Shown here: positions 9,876 to 19,739 of the stretch, one piece after another | Numbering within the stretch: the first letter of the stretch is position 1 | Layout: each line of letters starts with the position of its first letter | Origin: an uncultured Marinobacter sp. | Lineage (GTDB): Bacteria; Pseudomonadota; Gammaproteobacteria; Pseudomonadales; Oleiphilaceae | Assembly (NCBI RefSeq): GCF_913055835.1 | Contig: NZ_CAJXKQ010000019.1 | Location: 1 to 64,000, forward strand | Length of the DNA: 64,000 bases | Direction of reading: 5' to 3' | Position numbers and translations under genes: made by a program | Notes under the pieces: model-generated | The model's input: only the letters and a program-made list of their open reading frames with translations | Database searches by the model: none | Told to the model about the DNA's origin: nothing

Positions 9876-12800
9876 ATGGATCCGAGAGAACGTCGTAGCA
9901 GCCCCCGCCAACCTATCAAGCTTGCCGCCCAGATTGATCTGGGAACCGGTGAGGCGTGGCCGTGCCAGATCGCCGATTTTTGTGCGGAGGGCCTTTTCGT
10001 TCGCTATTCGAGTGAAACCTCGAAAAAACTGGACCGCGCGTTTGCTTCCGGCACGCCGCCGGAACTGGTGGTTCGTTTCCGCGGCCTCGATGGCGCCCGT
10101 CGACATGAGCTTCATGTCAGTATTGTTCGGCGTATTGATGGCGCAATGGGGGTCAATTTCAGCCGCCCGAACCCGGAAGCGGTTGATGCCATGCTGCAGC
10201 AATGCGGTGGTTCCCGCGGCCAGGATCGGTCTTCTCTCCGCGCGCCCAGCGATCGGGTCCAGTTTGTCCTGCACCAGTCCGCCAAGGCAGTCATCCAGTT
10301 CATTGAGCCATTGATGGATGCCTGTTTCGTGCAGATGGTGGAAGGCCTGAAACAGGCGGCCCAGAAAGCCTCGAATGACCAGCAGGCCAATGAATACATG
10401 GACGCCTCGGGCCAGATTCAGGCACGGCAACGGGTGATCTGGCATCAGATGGCGCGAAGCCTGGAATCGCCACTAAAGCCGGCCCCCAAGGGATTTCCCG
10501 GCTCCGAGCTGTCGGTGGTAGACAAGGGTGAGTTCGAGGACTGGCTGACTATCCGGGTGATGGTGACCAAGGCGGATACCCAGTATCGTGGAGATCTGCT
10601 GCAGCTCAAACTTCGGCTGGACAAACTGGGAATTGCCAACGCCACGGGCCACCACAACCCCCTCGGACCATCTCTGGTCTGCGAAGCCTTCCACAATGGT
10701 CTAAATCAGCTCAAGGCCTCCCGGGAGGTGGAGAAAGTCTGCCTGCGCGTCTTTGAACAGACGGTGTTGCAGCAACTGGGGCCCCTTTACAAAGAACTCA
10801 ACGATATCCTGATTCGCCACGGAGTTTTGCCAGATCTGGATCTCAGCAAGTATCTGAGCGAGCAGGCCGGGGTGAAGTCGGAGGAAAGCAAGGAGCCGGT
10901 TCAGCCAGAGCCGGTTTCGGCGGAAAGTGCATCTGCAACGTCCAAGGCCGGACCAAAAGCGGATGAGGGCGCTGCCAGACAGGCTCAGCCACGCCGGAAA
11001 CCCGGAATGTTGGGCGGCGAATTCCGCGGCTATGCACAGGCTGCACAGACGGCATTCGCAACCGTCCGCAATCTGCTCAATACCCTCAGCGCGAGCCGTA
11101 TCGCCCGTGGCGATCCGGAGCCCATGCCGTTTCAGCCAAACGCCCGGCCGCTGTCGCCGGGAGAGTTCCATCGGGAGCTGCAGCAGTTGCAGTCGCAGAC
11201 CGTTGAAGCCGGTGAAGAGCTCGCGCCCTTGAAGGAACGAGTGGTAGAGAGGGTCAAGGCGAGCGGTGACAACAGGCTGGATGACGAGCAGCAGGAAACG
11301 GTTGATGTGGTCGACCGCTTTTTCAAGTCGGTGGTGGAAAGCCCGAAGCTCAGTGAGTATGCCCAGCAGCGCATGCGGCAGCTGGAAGTGCCTGTTCTGA
11401 AAGTGGTCATGAGGGATCCCGCGTTCTTTGACGATCAGGACAGTCCGGTTCGGGGGGTGATGAATCGGCTGGCGCAACTGGGTCTGAAAGGTGGCCGGAT
11501 CAACCCGGTGGTACAGCGTCGTGTTGATGAGCTCATCCAGCGCATCACCACCGACTTTGAGCAGGATACCGGAGTATTTGAGAGCACGGTCCAGGAGCTG
11601 GATACCCTGATCGACCGCCAGAATCTCGTGTATCGCAGGAATGTCGAGCGGGTAACCGCGGCCGCGGAGGGCGCTCAGAAGGTTGCCGAATCCAAGAAGG
11701 CGGTGGCTGACGTGCTGGACCAGAAGCTGGGCGGGCGCAAGGTGCCCAAGGCCGTGCTCAGTCTGTTGGACGGCGGTTGGCGGGACCTGCTCTCGCTGAC
11801 CTGGATCCGGCAGGGGCCGGACAGCCAGCTCTGGCAGGATTACCTGGCGGTGATCGATTCGTTGCTGTCTTTTGCCGACGATCCCAACAGTTCTATCAAC
11901 CTGCCGGAATTGCTACGGGTTATCCAGGATGGCCTGGCTTCCATTTCCAGCAACCATATGCCCTCTTCGCAAATCCGCGACGAACTCAAACAGTTCCTCG
12001 TCCGCAGCCCGGAAAAGAGCCCCGAGCTGGTTGAGGTGCCGCCGGCCAAGCCGGCGGAGGCGGATACGAAAAAACTGTCCGATCGGGAACAGCGCAGTCT
12101 GCAGCGCTGGATCAACCGTGCCCAGCAGCTGCGCACCGGTGACTGGCTCCGGGACCAGGAAAACCCAAAAGAGCCCCAGTATATCCGTCTGGTGTGGATT
12201 GCCCGCGGGTTCAGCCGTTTCGTGTTTGTGAATCATCAGGGCATGCGGGTGGTGGAGCTGGAGCTTGAGGCTCTGGCCCGGCAGATGCGCAAAGGGATCA
12301 TCGTTCCCGACAGCCAGTATGAGCGGCCCCTGGTGGATGAAAGCATCGACCGGATGGTCCGCAAGGTCTACGACCAGCTGTCCTGGGCCTCCACCCATGA
12401 TGAGCTGACCGGCCTTCTGGGTCGGCGAGAATTCGAGCGTATGCTGGATCAGCAGCTGGCCCGCAGGGAGGACGAGCGCTCCCTGGTGCGCCTGGATCTT
12501 CGCCGTTTCCGGCTGCTGAATGACACCGCCGGCTATCAGGCCGGTGATGAGACTCTCAAACGGGTCGCGGATATTCTGCGCAGCCACGTCGGCGATGGTA
12601 TGCCGGTGGCCAGGCTGGCAGGCAACGAGTTTGCCATGCTGGTGCCCTCCGAGAGTGCCAGCGATGCGGCCAGGGAGCTGATCCGGGCTGTGGAAACAGC
12701 CGAGTTCAGTTTCGGTGGCCGGGATTACCGGCTTTCTGCCAGTGCCGGCGTGGTTCCCACCTTGCCGGCACTGGTAAGCGCTGAACGCTGGTTACGGGCC

Positions 12801-13643
12801 TCGGAGCAGGCGCTTGCAGCGTCCCGGCAGCAGGGCCACGGCAAGGTTTCGGAATATGCCCTCGGGGCCGAGGATCAGGCCCGCCAGGAGCAGATTGCCG
12901 CCAAGGTTGCCAGCCTCAGTGACCTCAATGAGGAGCGCATGCTTTTGCGCTGCCAGAAGATCATACCTCTGCACGCCAAGGCTTCCATGGCGGCGCAGTA
13001 CGAGGTGCTGATCAGCATGTACGATGACGACGGCAACCTCATCACCGGTCGGGACTTTGTTCGCATGGCCGAGCGCTATGACCGCATGCAGGCGGTGGAT
13101 CGCTGGGTGGTCGGCCACATGCTGGACTGGCTCAGGGAGCAGGCGCCGGACCCACGGCATTTTGGTGGCGTCTGCATCAATCTGTCCGGCTATTCGATGA
13201 ACGATCAATCGCTGCTGGAATTCATCTACGAGAAGCTGAGTGAGAAGGATGCGCCCATTGAGCGGCTCTGGTTCGAGCTGACCGAAGCTTCGGCGATCAA
13301 CGACGTTCAGTCGGTTGCGGACTTCATTATGGAGATGAAAGAACTCGGCTGCCGGTTCTGTCTGGGCAATTTCGGCAGTGGCCCCAGCTCGTTCGAGTTC
13401 ATGCGCTCGTTGCCGGTGGATCTGATCAAGATCGACAGTGCCTTTACCGGTCAGTTGGCAACCAGTGAAACCGATCGTGCGATGGTCCGCTCCATGGTGG
13501 ATATGGCCCATTACATGCACCGGGAAGTGATTGCGTCCCAGGTTGAGTCCCGGGACGTCCTGGACATGCTCCGGCAACTGGGGGTCGACTACGCCCAGGG
13601 CTTTGTGGTCGAGAAACCCCGTTTACTCGACAGTCTCACCTGA
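9876..13643 (+). CDS. PilZ-DUF1631-GGDEF-EAL protein with degenerate catalytic motifs
   Basis: Large (1255 aa) cytoplasmic c-di-GMP-related protein. Order of parts: an N-terminal PilZ-like domain starting RERRSSPRQPIKL (the RxxxR-type c-di-GMP contact is present); a long helical DUF1631 region (about 120-760); a GGDEF domain from about 837; and an EAL domain from about 1010. The GGDEF signature is AGNEF (915-919), so cyclase activity is doubtful. In the EAL domain the first motif is EVL (1043-1045), the usual DDFG is GNFG (about 1164-1167) and the late AEGVE is ASQVE, so metal binding and phosphodiesterase activity are probably lost, while ELTE and DLIKID remain. It is likely a c-di-GMP sensor or scaffold. 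prkB follows 18 bp later. Confidence 0.92.
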   Translation: MDPRERRSSPRQPIKLAAQIDLGTGEAWPCQIADFCAEGLFVRYSSETSKKLDRAFASGTPPELVVRFRGLDGARRHELHVSIVRRIDGAMGVNFSRPNPEAVDAMLQQCGGSRGQDRSSLRAPSDRVQFVLHQSAKAVIQFIEPLMDACFVQMVEGLKQAAQKASNDQQANEYMDASGQIQARQRVIWHQMARSLESPLKPAPKGFPGSELSVVDKGEFEDWLTIRVMVTKADTQYRGDLLQLKLRLDKLGIANATGHHNPLGPSLVCEAFHNGLNQLKASREVEKVCLRVFEQTVLQQLGPLYKELNDILIRHGVLPDLDLSKYLSEQAGVKSEESKEPVQPEPVSAESASATSKAGPKADEGAARQAQPRRKPGMLGGEFRGYAQAAQTAFATVRNLLNTLSASRIARGDPEPMPFQPNARPLSPGEFHRELQQLQSQTVEAGEELAPLKERVVERVKASGDNRLDDEQQETVDVVDRFFKSVVESPKLSEYAQQRMRQLEVPVLKVVMRDPAFFDDQDSPVRGVMNRLAQLGLKGGRINPVVQRRVDELIQRITTDFEQDTGVFESTVQELDTLIDRQNLVYRRNVERVTAAAEGAQKVAESKKAVADVLDQKLGGRKVPKAVLSLLDGGWRDLLSLTWIRQGPDSQLWQDYLAVIDSLLSFADDPNSSINLPELLRVIQDGLASISSNHMPSSQIRDELKQFLVRSPEKSPELVEVPPAKPAEADTKKLSDREQRSLQRWINRAQQLRTGDWLRDQENPKEPQYIRLVWIARGFSRFVFVNHQGMRVVELELEALARQMRKGIIVPDSQYERPLVDESIDRMVRKVYDQLSWASTHDELTGLLGRREFERMLDQQLARREDERSLVRLDLRRFRLLNDTAGYQAGDETLKRVADILRSHVGDGMPVARLAGNEFAMLVPSESASDAARELIRAVETAEFSFGGRDYRLSASAGVVPTLPALVSAERWLRASEQALAASRQQGHGKVSEYALGAEDQARQEQIAAKVASLSDLNEERMLLRCQKIIPLHAKASMAAQYEVLISMYDDDGNLITGRDFVRMAERYDRMQAVDRWVVGHMLDWLREQAPDPRHFGGVCINLSGYSMNDQSLLEFIYEKLSEKDAPIERLWFELTEASAINDVQSVADFIMEMKELGCRFCLGNFGSGPSSFEFMRSLPVDLIKIDSAFTGQLATSETDRAMVRSMVDMAHYMHREVIASQVESRDVLDMLRQLGVDYAQGFVVEKPRLLDSLT

Positions 13644-13661
13644 TTCCGGCAGTCTGCCCCT

Positions 13662-14528
13662 ATGTCAAAACGCCATCCGATCATTGCGGTAACCGGTTCC
13701 TCCGGCGCGGGAACCACCACCACCGGCCAGATTTTCAGCCGGATGTTCGCCAGTGAAGGGCTGAATGCTGCCGTGGTTAGTGGTGACAGCTTTCACCGGT
13801 ATAACCGGGAACAGATGGCAAGACTGGCCGCCAAAGGCCAGTTTGGTGAGCGCAACCACTTTGCCTTGGCGGCCAACCACATCGACAAGCTGGAAGCGCT
13901 TTTCTACGATTACGGTCACACCGGTAACGGCCGGTACCGGCAATATGTCCACGACGAGGATCGCAGGCTGGTTGAAGCCGGACACAAGCCGGGAACCTTC
14001 ACGCCCTGGGGCCCGTTGCCGGCCGATACGGATCTGCTTTTTTACGAGGGGCTGCACGGTGGGGTAGTCAGTGAAACCTGCAACATCGCCCAGTATGTGG
14101 ACCTGTTGATCGGTGTGGTTCCGATTGTGAATCTTGAATGGATCCAGAAGATCCACCGGGACACCCACAAGCGGGGGTATAGCCAGGAAGCGGTGGTGGA
14201 AACCATTATCAACCGTATGGATGACTATGTTCACGATATCGTGCCCCAGTTCTCCCATACCCACATCAATTTCCAGCGCATTCCTCTGGTAGACACCTCC
14301 AATCCCTTCGTTGTCCGGGATGTGCCTACTGAAGACGAGAGCATGCTGGTGATCCGTTTCCGGGACCAGTCGGAGGTGGACTTTCCCTACCTGTTGCAGG
14401 TGATATCTGGCAGCAGCCTTTCCCGGCACGACACCCTCGTGATTCCGGGCACAAAAATGCCGCTGGCCATGGACCTGATCGTCAGGCCCATGGTGCAGCG
14501 GCTGATGGCAAGAAAGCCCTTCGCCTGA
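13662..14528 (+). CDS. prkB: Phosphoribulokinase/uridine kinase-like protein PrkB
   Basis: P-loop kinase of the phosphoribulokinase family; the Walker A is GSSGAGTTTT at the N-terminus. The 288-aa length matches E. coli PrkB. No RuBisCO gene is visible here, and the family occurs in heterotrophs, so a Calvin-cycle role is not implied; the true substrate is uncertain. In E. coli prkB sits beside an OsmC gene (yhfA) and crp; the same set is present here with a pirin and speD in between. It starts 18 bp after the PilZ/GGDEF/EAL gene. The pirin gene converges, with a 4-bp gap. Confidence 0.88.
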   Translation: MSKRHPIIAVTGSSGAGTTTTGQIFSRMFASEGLNAAVVSGDSFHRYNREQMARLAAKGQFGERNHFALAANHIDKLEALFYDYGHTGNGRYRQYVHDEDRRLVEAGHKPGTFTPWGPLPADTDLLFYEGLHGGVVSETCNIAQYVDLLIGVVPIVNLEWIQKIHRDTHKRGYSQEAVVETIINRMDDYVHDIVPQFSHTHINFQRIPLVDTSNPFVVRDVPTEDESMLVIRFRDQSEVDFPYLLQVISGSSLSRHDTLVIPGTKMPLAMDLIVRPMVQRLMARKPFA

Positions 14529-14532
14529 TCTG

Positions 14533-15381
14533 TCAGGCGGTGAGTCGGCCGTCGCGGTAATCCCGGAGCGTTTGCTCAATCTCCTCCCGGGTGTTCATGA
14601 CGAATGGGCCGTACTGGACTACCGGTTCACCAATGGGCTTGCCGGCAATCAGTAGCAGGCGCGCCCCGGATTCTCCAGCAGTGAGAGCAATCTGGTCACC
14701 GTTGGCTCCCAGAATATTGGCAGCGCTACGTTGAAGGGCGCGATCGGCCAGGCTGGCGGTGCCCTCGTACAGGTACAGCATGGCATTGTGACTTTCCGGA
14801 ACCGGCAGGGTCACACTTGCCGCCGACTCGAGGTGGATGTCAGCGTAAATTGGCTGGGTGCTTCGATCCGCTACTGAGCCCTCGTGAAGCTGGCCGTCGA
14901 TCTCCACAGTGCCGGCGATGAGCTTCACCTTCCCGCCTGCAAAGACGATCTCCGGGATCTCCTCCGGCTGGATATCGCGGTAGCCCGCTTCTGTCATTTT
15001 CTCTGCCGCGGGCAGATTCAACCAGAGCTGGAAACCCCGCATCACGCCTTCCTCCTGCTGGGGCATTTCCGAGTGGATGATGCCGCGGCCGGCGGTCATC
15101 CACTGTACGCCGCCGTTGCGCAGGTCGCCCCGGTTTCCGAGATGATCTTCATGGAGCATATGCCCCTCGATCATATAGGTCACGGTTTCGAAACCCCGGT
15201 GGGGATGCCATGGGAATCCGGCGATGTAGTCGGCCGCTTCGGCGGAACCGAACTCGTCCAGCATCAGGAACGGATCGAGGCGTATGTTCTGCTGCTGACC
15301 GATGGAACGCTTGATGCGCACGCCGGCACCGTCGGAGGTTTCCAGGGCTGGAATAATCTGTTTCAGGGAGCGCAGGGTCAT
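14533..15381 (-). CDS. Pirin family protein
   Basis: Bicupin protein of 282 aa. The N-terminal cupin keeps the pirin metal ligands: the HPHRG motif, and the His and Glu of HSEMP, fitting an iron-binding site. Bacterial pirins have been described as quercetinase-like enzymes or redox regulators; which applies here cannot be told. ATG at 15381 begins MTLRSLKQI. The gene is convergent with prkB and transcribed in the same direction as the upstream speD, from which it is separated by a terminator. Confidence 0.92.
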   Translation of the reverse strand: MTLRSLKQIIPALETSDGAGVRIKRSIGQQQNIRLDPFLMLDEFGSAEAADYIAGFPWHPHRGFETVTYMIEGHMLHEDHLGNRGDLRNGGVQWMTAGRGIIHSEMPQQEEGVMRGFQLWLNLPAAEKMTEAGYRDIQPEEIPEIVFAGGKVKLIAGTVEIDGQLHEGSVADRSTQPIYADIHLESAASVTLPVPESHNAMLYLYEGTASLADRALQRSAANILGANGDQIALTAGESGARLLLIAGKPIGEPVVQYGPFVMNTREEIEQTLRDYRDGRLTA

Positions 15382-15465
15382 GGTGTCCTCCTCTCGTTAG
15401 CTCTAGGCTCTATTTAAACGGGATAGGAGGCGAGAATAAAACGCAGAAATCTGGGGGGTGACATC

Positions 15466-15507
15466 AAAAAAACTGAAGGACCCGTGACGCCCCGGGCGGG
15501 GCGTCAC
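15466..15507 (-). terminator. Likely intrinsic terminator of speD
   Basis: Just past the speD stop codon a perfect 10-bp stem (gtgacgcccc 15484-15493 with ggggcgtcac 15498-15507, loop of 4) is followed on the minus strand by a run of seven T (complement of 15466-15472), about 11 nt after the stem. The T run is somewhat far from the stem, so termination may be partial. Confidence 0.65.
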
Positions 15508-15516
15508 AGAAGGCGA

Positions 15517-16311
15517 TCATTCGACGTTGCGGGAATAGAAGATTTCCAGCATTTCCCGACGCAGGCGATCCTCGATGGACTGGGCTTCTGCAGGGTCGAG
15601 ATCTTCGGCATTCACCCCGAACACATAGTTATCGAGGTTGAAGTTCTTCAGCATCATCTTGGTGTGGAACAGGTTTTCCTGGTACACGTTCACATCAATC
15701 ATCTGATACGCGTTCTGGGTATCTTCGGTCAGATAGTTCTGGATCGAGTTGATGTCGTGATCGATGTAATGCTTGGTGCCGTCCACATCGCGGGTAAAGC
15801 CGCGAACACGGTAATCGACGGTGACGACATCGGAATCAAAGCTGTGGATCAGGTAATTCAGCACTTTCAGTGGTGAAATCAGACCACAGGTAGATACATC
15901 GATGTCAGCCCGGAAGGTGCTTACGCCATCATGGGGGTGGCTCTCCGGATAGGTGTGCACGGTCACGTGGCTCTTGTCCAGGTGTGCCACGATGGCGTCC
16001 GGCAGCGGCCCCGGGGATTCCTCGTTGTCCGGCTCTTCGCCGTGGGTCAGTTCATGTTCGGCGATCAGCATGGTGACCGAGGCACCGTGTGGCTCGTAAT
16101 CCTGACGCGCAATGTTGAGGACGTTGGCGCCGATAATTTTGACGACGTCGGTCAGAATCTGGGTAAGACGCTCGGCGTTGTACATCTCGTCGATGTAGTC
16201 AATGTAGGCCTTGCGTTGCTCTTCGGTCTGCGCATAACAGATGTCGTAGATGTTAAAGCTCAGGGATTTGGTCAGGTTGTTGAAACCATGCAGCTGGAGT
16301 TTTGATTCCAT
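15517..16311 (-). CDS. speD: S-adenosylmethionine decarboxylase proenzyme
   Basis: Makes decarboxylated S-adenosylmethionine, the aminopropyl donor for spermidine. The 264-aa protein is the class 1A (E. coli-type) enzyme. The self-cleavage site is in [16 protein letters not shown], where Ser114 should become the pyruvoyl cofactor of the alpha chain. It belongs to the conserved speD-OsmC-vfr cluster. Spermidine is the backbone of petrobactin, whose synthesis genes lie about 23-31 kb away, so the enzyme indirectly feeds siderophore production. Confidence 0.97.
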   Translation of the reverse strand: MESKLQLHGFNNLTKSLSFNIYDICYAQTEEQRKAYIDYIDEMYNAERLTQILTDVVKIIGANVLNIARQDYEPHGASVTMLIAEHELTHGEEPDNEESPGPLPDAIVAHLDKSHVTVHTYPESHPHDGVSTFRADIDVSTCGLISPLKVLNYLIHSFDSDVVTVDYRVRGFTRDVDGTKHYIDHDINSIQNYLTEDTQNAYQMIDVNVYQENLFHTKMMLKNFNLDNYVFGVNAEDLDPAEAQSIEDRLRREMLEIFYSRNVE

Positions 16312-16545
16312 GCTCAGCCCCTCCGGATCGTGGAGATGAATGACTGCAGAGCTGCATTGCTGCGCTCTGCCGAGGCCGCCACCGACTACTGACCGGGTTG
16401 TTCACCTTTTGCGCAGACCGGCGGAGAGGGTGCGTATTATGCACACCGCAAGTGATGTTGAATAGTATTTGCAATGACATTTTAGCATCCGTGATTTCCG
16501 CTGCATCCGGGCCCTGGATTCGGTTCACGTCAGGCCCCACGCGGT

Positions 16546-16980
16546 TTATCCGGCCTGCTGATCGGCCTCGTGAACCTCATGGGTGTGGCTGATCTCAACG
16601 CCAGCCTGTTCCAGCATGATGGATGCCGAACAATACTTTTCGGCCGACAGGCTGACGGCCCGCTTGACCAGGTTCTCCTTGAGGTTGCGCCCGGTTACCA
16701 CAAAATGCAGGTGAATACGGGTGAATACAGCGGGTATTGCATCGGCCCGCTCTGCCTCAAGTTCCGCGTGGCAGGCGGTCACGTCCTGGCGGCTTTTCTT
16801 CAGGATGCTCATGACATCAAACGCAGAGCAGCCTCCCAGGCCCATCAGCAACATTTCCATCGGGCGCGGGCCCAGGTTCTCGCCACCGTGGTCGGGCGGG
16901 CCATCAAGCTGCACACTGTGGCCGCTGCCGCTGGTGGCTTTGAAACTGGCGTTGCCAGTCCAGTCTATGGTTGCTTTCAT
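16546..16980 (-). CDS. OsmC family protein (YhfA-like)
   Basis: Protein of 144 aa of the OsmC/Ohr superfamily. The segment GGCSAFDVMSILKK contains the conserved Cys in the second half of the active site, and the first part has the GPRPMEMLLMGLGG helix typical of the family. Members reduce organic or lipid hydroperoxides with two Cys; only one clear active-site Cys is seen here (GGCSAFD), a second occurring only in TACHAE and KYCSAS, so the chemistry is uncertain. It sits next to vfr/crp, as YhfA does in E. coli. Confidence 0.9.
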   Translation of the reverse strand: MKATIDWTGNASFKATSGSGHSVQLDGPPDHGGENLGPRPMEMLLMGLGGCSAFDVMSILKKSRQDVTACHAELEAERADAIPAVFTRIHLHFVVTGRNLKENLVKRAVSLSAEKYCSASIMLEQAGVEISHTHEVHEADQQAG

Positions 16981-17116
16981 GGGACGACTCTCCGTTGTGA
17001 TGACGCGGAACCAACTGTTGTGATGGCCCGGGTAAAGATGACCTGTGGCCGGATGCTAGCACAACCGGCTGCGCGAGGCAGGCTGATCCCGGATACATGT
17101 TGTATACTCTTTCCGG

Positions 17117-17145
17117 TTGCCCGCAACAGACCTTCTTGTTATAAG
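17117..17145 (+). promoter_or_regulatory. Candidate promoter of vfr/crp
   Basis: A -35-like TTGCCC (17117-17122) and a -10 TATAAG (17140-17145) are separated by 17 bp, about 100 bp upstream of the vfr start codon. This is a pattern match only; the 265-bp region between the OsmC gene and vfr holds nothing else I can name. Confidence 0.4.
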
Positions 17146-17245
17146 TTGCGCAGTTTTGCATTAAAAAAGAACGAACCCGCAAGGAAAGCCGGGTGCATAA
17201 CAAACATTGGGACCCGCCAGACTCTGAGGAGGCACGACTCGCACT

Positions 17246-17887
17246 ATGGCCACTATCGTCAAGCCGGTTGAGCAGAAAACCAAGCATCTCGATTATTTCC
17301 TTTCCCAGTGCCATCGCCGCCGTTACCCAGCCAAGAGCACGATTATCTACGCTGGTGACAAGAGCGATTCGCTGTTCTACATCGTCAAGGGATCGGTAAC
17401 CGTCATTATTGAGGATGACGATGGCCGTGAGATGATCATGGCCTATCTGAACGCCGGCGACTTCTTCGGTGAGATGGGGTTGTTCGACAACATGGATTCC
17501 CGCAGCGCCTGGGTGAAGGCCAAGACCGAATGCGAAGTGGCGGAAATCAGCTACACCAAGTTCCGGGAAATTGCCCAACAGGACCCGAGGGTTCTGTACT
17601 TCATCGGCGAACAGATGGCCTCCCGCCTGCGCCAGACCACCCGTAAGGTCGGTGACCTGGCGTTCCTCGATGTCACCGGTCGTGTTGCCCGTACGCTTCT
17701 GGACCTGTGCAAGGAGCCGGATGCCATGACTCACCCCGATGGTATGCAGATCAAGATCACGCGGCAGGAAATCGGGCGGATCGTTGGCTGCTCCCGGGAG
17801 ATGGTTGGCCGGGTACTGAAAACGCTGGAAGATCAGGGGCTGGTGCGGGTCAAGGGCAAGACCATGGTGGTCTACGGCACTCGTTGA
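17246..17887 (+). CDS. vfr: Cyclic AMP receptor-like regulator Vfr/CRP
   Basis: Global transcription factor of the CRP family, 213 aa (Vfr is 214 aa). The N-terminal cAMP-binding domain shows the phosphate-binding cassette GEMGLFD...RSAWV, with the Arg-Ser pair that contacts the cyclic phosphate. A long dimer helix follows, then a helix-turn-helix with [21 protein letters not shown], whose recognition residues are those of CRP/Vfr; TGTGA-N6-TCACA sites are therefore expected. It is divergent from the OsmC gene. In Pseudomonas trpC flanks vfr downstream; here modC does. Confidence 0.95.
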   Translation: MATIVKPVEQKTKHLDYFLSQCHRRRYPAKSTIIYAGDKSDSLFYIVKGSVTVIIEDDDGREMIMAYLNAGDFFGEMGLFDNMDSRSAWVKAKTECEVAEISYTKFREIAQQDPRVLYFIGEQMASRLRQTTRKVGDLAFLDVTGRVARTLLDLCKEPDAMTHPDGMQIKITRQEIGRIVGCSREMVGRVLKTLEDQGLVRVKGKTMVVYGTR

Positions 17888-17911
17888 GTCTTATCGCCCC
17901 CGCTGTTTCCA

Positions 17912-17939
17912 AGAAGGCCGCTTTCAACAGCGGTCTTCT
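17912..17939 (+). terminator. Possible terminator of vfr
   Basis: Stem agaaggccgct (17912-17922) with agcggtcttct (17929-17939), one wobble pair, loop of 6, located 25 bp after the vfr stop. There is no good T run after it, so it may be Rho-assisted or may serve mainly as a 3' stabilising hairpin. Confidence 0.4.
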
Positions 17940-17979
17940 GCGTTATGGGGCTGGGTAAGCGGGTTCGACACCCCGGGTG

Positions 17980-19062
17980 TCAGGTCTCCAGCACAACGGA
18001 CTTGATCTGCATCCAGACGTTCATGCCCGGTTTGAGATCGAGCTGGGCAACGGCACGGGAGGTCAGTCTCGACAGCATTGGCGTTGGTCCGGCCAGAAGC
18101 CGCACCAGGCTGATGCCGGGGGCCACATCCGCATCAATCTGGTCGATGACTGCAGGCACCAGGTTCTGGATGCTCTGGTCGGAATTTTCGGCCAGGGCCA
18201 GGCTGACATCCCGTGCCAACACTCTCACCCGAACCTGGTCTCCCGGTTGCATGCGGTGGTCACATCGCAGCCAGAGCTGGCCGCCATCGAACCGGAACAG
18301 AGCCAGATGCCAGCAATCGTCGAGATCGATAATCTGGCCCTCCAGCAGGGCTCCGGCGTCGTCTTCTTCGCGAAAAGGGTTGTCGGTGCCGGCCAGGGTT
18401 TCTCGTAGCGGCCCCTGGGCAACCACACGGCCTTCCTCCAGCATGACAATGTGATCCGCCAACCGGGCAACCTCTTCGGTTGAATGGGAGACGTAGATGA
18501 TCGGAATTGCCAGGGTATCGTGCAGTCTTTCGAGATAGGGAAGGATGTCCTGCTTGCTGTTAAGGTCCAGAGCCGATAAGGGCTCGTCCATCAGTAACAG
18601 CCGTGGACTGGTCAGCAGGGCCCGTGCGATTGCCACCCGCTGGCGTTCACCACCAGAGAGGCCTGCCGGCATACGCTCCAGGTGTGATTCAAGGCCAAGC
18701 CAACGAACCGCATCCTCGAATCCGATCTGTCGATCACCGACCGGAATGCGCCGGTACCCGAACTCCAGGTTCTTGCGCACGTTCAGGTGAGGGAACAGGT
18801 GGGTTTCCTGGAACACATAGGCCAGAGGCCGTTTGTGGACAGGCCGGATAAAGGTCCCGGTTTGCCAGGGTTCACCAAGAACGGTCATGGTGCCCGGGGC
18901 ATTCTGCAGGCCCGCCATGCACCTCAGTAGTGTGGTTTTGCCACACCCCGAATGCCCGAACAGGGCGGTGATGCCGGATCCCGGCAGGGTTATGTCCACG
19001 TCAAGGCTGAAGCCGGGAAATGCACACTGGAAGCGGGCATGGATGGTGCTGGAGGCGGTCAT
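17980..19062 (-). CDS. modC: Molybdate ABC transporter, ATP-binding protein
   Basis: ATPase of the molybdate importer (360 aa). Walker A GHSGCGKTT, signature LSGGERQR and Walker B LLLMDEPLSALD are present. The C-terminal part (about 285-360, ISLVRLLAGPTPMLSRLTSR) is a MOP/TOBE oxyanion-binding domain typical of ModC. The start chosen is ATG 19062, which overlaps the modB stop as ATGA; the frame stays open further upstream but that region lies inside modB. The modA-modB-modC genes form one coupled operon. Confidence 0.95.
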   Translation of the reverse strand: MTASSTIHARFQCAFPGFSLDVDITLPGSGITALFGHSGCGKTTLLRCMAGLQNAPGTMTVLGEPWQTGTFIRPVHKRPLAYVFQETHLFPHLNVRKNLEFGYRRIPVGDRQIGFEDAVRWLGLESHLERMPAGLSGGERQRVAIARALLTSPRLLLMDEPLSALDLNSKQDILPYLERLHDTLAIPIIYVSHSTEEVARLADHIVMLEEGRVVAQGPLRETLAGTDNPFREEDDAGALLEGQIIDLDDCWHLALFRFDGGQLWLRCDHRMQPGDQVRVRVLARDVSLALAENSDQSIQNLVPAVIDQIDADVAPGISLVRLLAGPTPMLSRLTSRAVAQLDLKPGMNVWMQIKSVVLET

Positions 19063-19739
19063 CTGAGCGCTCCGGAGCGGGCTTTGCCGTTCAGGGCGTA
19101 GAGAGTCACCAGAACCACGAACGAGAACACCACCATGCCGGCGGACAGCCAATGGGCTTCGGTGTATTCCAGCGATTCCACATGGTCGTAGATGGCGATC
19201 GACAGTACCTTGGTTTCACCCGGAATGTTGCCGCCGATCATCAGAATCACGCCAAACTCGCCAATGGTATGAGCAAAAGTCAGTACGGCGGCTGTCAGGA
19301 AACCGTTCCGGGCCAGGGGCACCGCCACGAACAGGAAACGGTCCCAGGGCGCTGCGCGGAGGGTGGACGCCACTTCCAGGAAGCCCTCCCCGACTGCCTC
19401 GAATGCGTTCTGCAGTGGCTGCACGGTAAAGGGAAGGGAATAGATTATTGAGGCCACCACCAGACCCTCGAAGGTAAATGGCAGCAGCCCGATACCCAGC
19501 GACTGGGTCATCTGGCCCACCCAGCCTTCCGGACCCATGACCAGCAACAGATAGAAGCCGAGCACGGTGGGCGGCAGAACCAGAGGCAGTGCCACCACGG
19601 CCGCGATTGGCTGTCGAAGCCAGTGCCTGGTCCGGGCCAGCCACCAGGCGATGGGCGTGCCGATCAGCAAAAGCAGCAGTGTTGTCGTCGTGGCCAGTTT
19701 GAGTGTCAGCCAGACCGGGTCCCAGTAGGTTTCAAGCAT
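19059..19739 (-). CDS. modB: Molybdate ABC transporter, permease
   Basis: Inner-membrane permease of the molybdate importer, 226 aa with about five hydrophobic helices (for example TTTLLLLLIGTPIAWWLA and a central PLVLPPTVLGFYLLL). The EAA-type loop that docks on ModC is in VASTLRAAPWDRFLFVAVPLA. The start codon overlaps the modA stop by one base (TGATG), and the stop overlaps the modC start. Confidence 0.95.
   Translation of the reverse strand: MLETYWDPVWLTLKLATTTTLLLLLIGTPIAWWLARTRHWLRQPIAAVVALPLVLPPTVLGFYLLLVMGPEGWVGQMTQSLGIGLLPFTFEGLVVASIIYSLPFTVQPLQNAFEAVGEGFLEVASTLRAAPWDRFLFVAVPLARNGFLTAAVLTFAHTIGEFGVILMIGGNIPGETKVLSIAIYDHVESLEYTEAHWLSAGMVVFSFVVLVTLYALNGKARSGALR

Noticed and set aside
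13662..14528. Calvin-cycle phosphoribulokinase
   Set aside because: PrkB proteins of this type occur in heterotrophs next to crp. No RuBisCO or other cycle gene is present.
17967..17981. Inverted repeat gacaccc/gggtgtc at the modC stop as terminator
   Set aside because: Short stem with no T run on either strand; kept out of the feature list.
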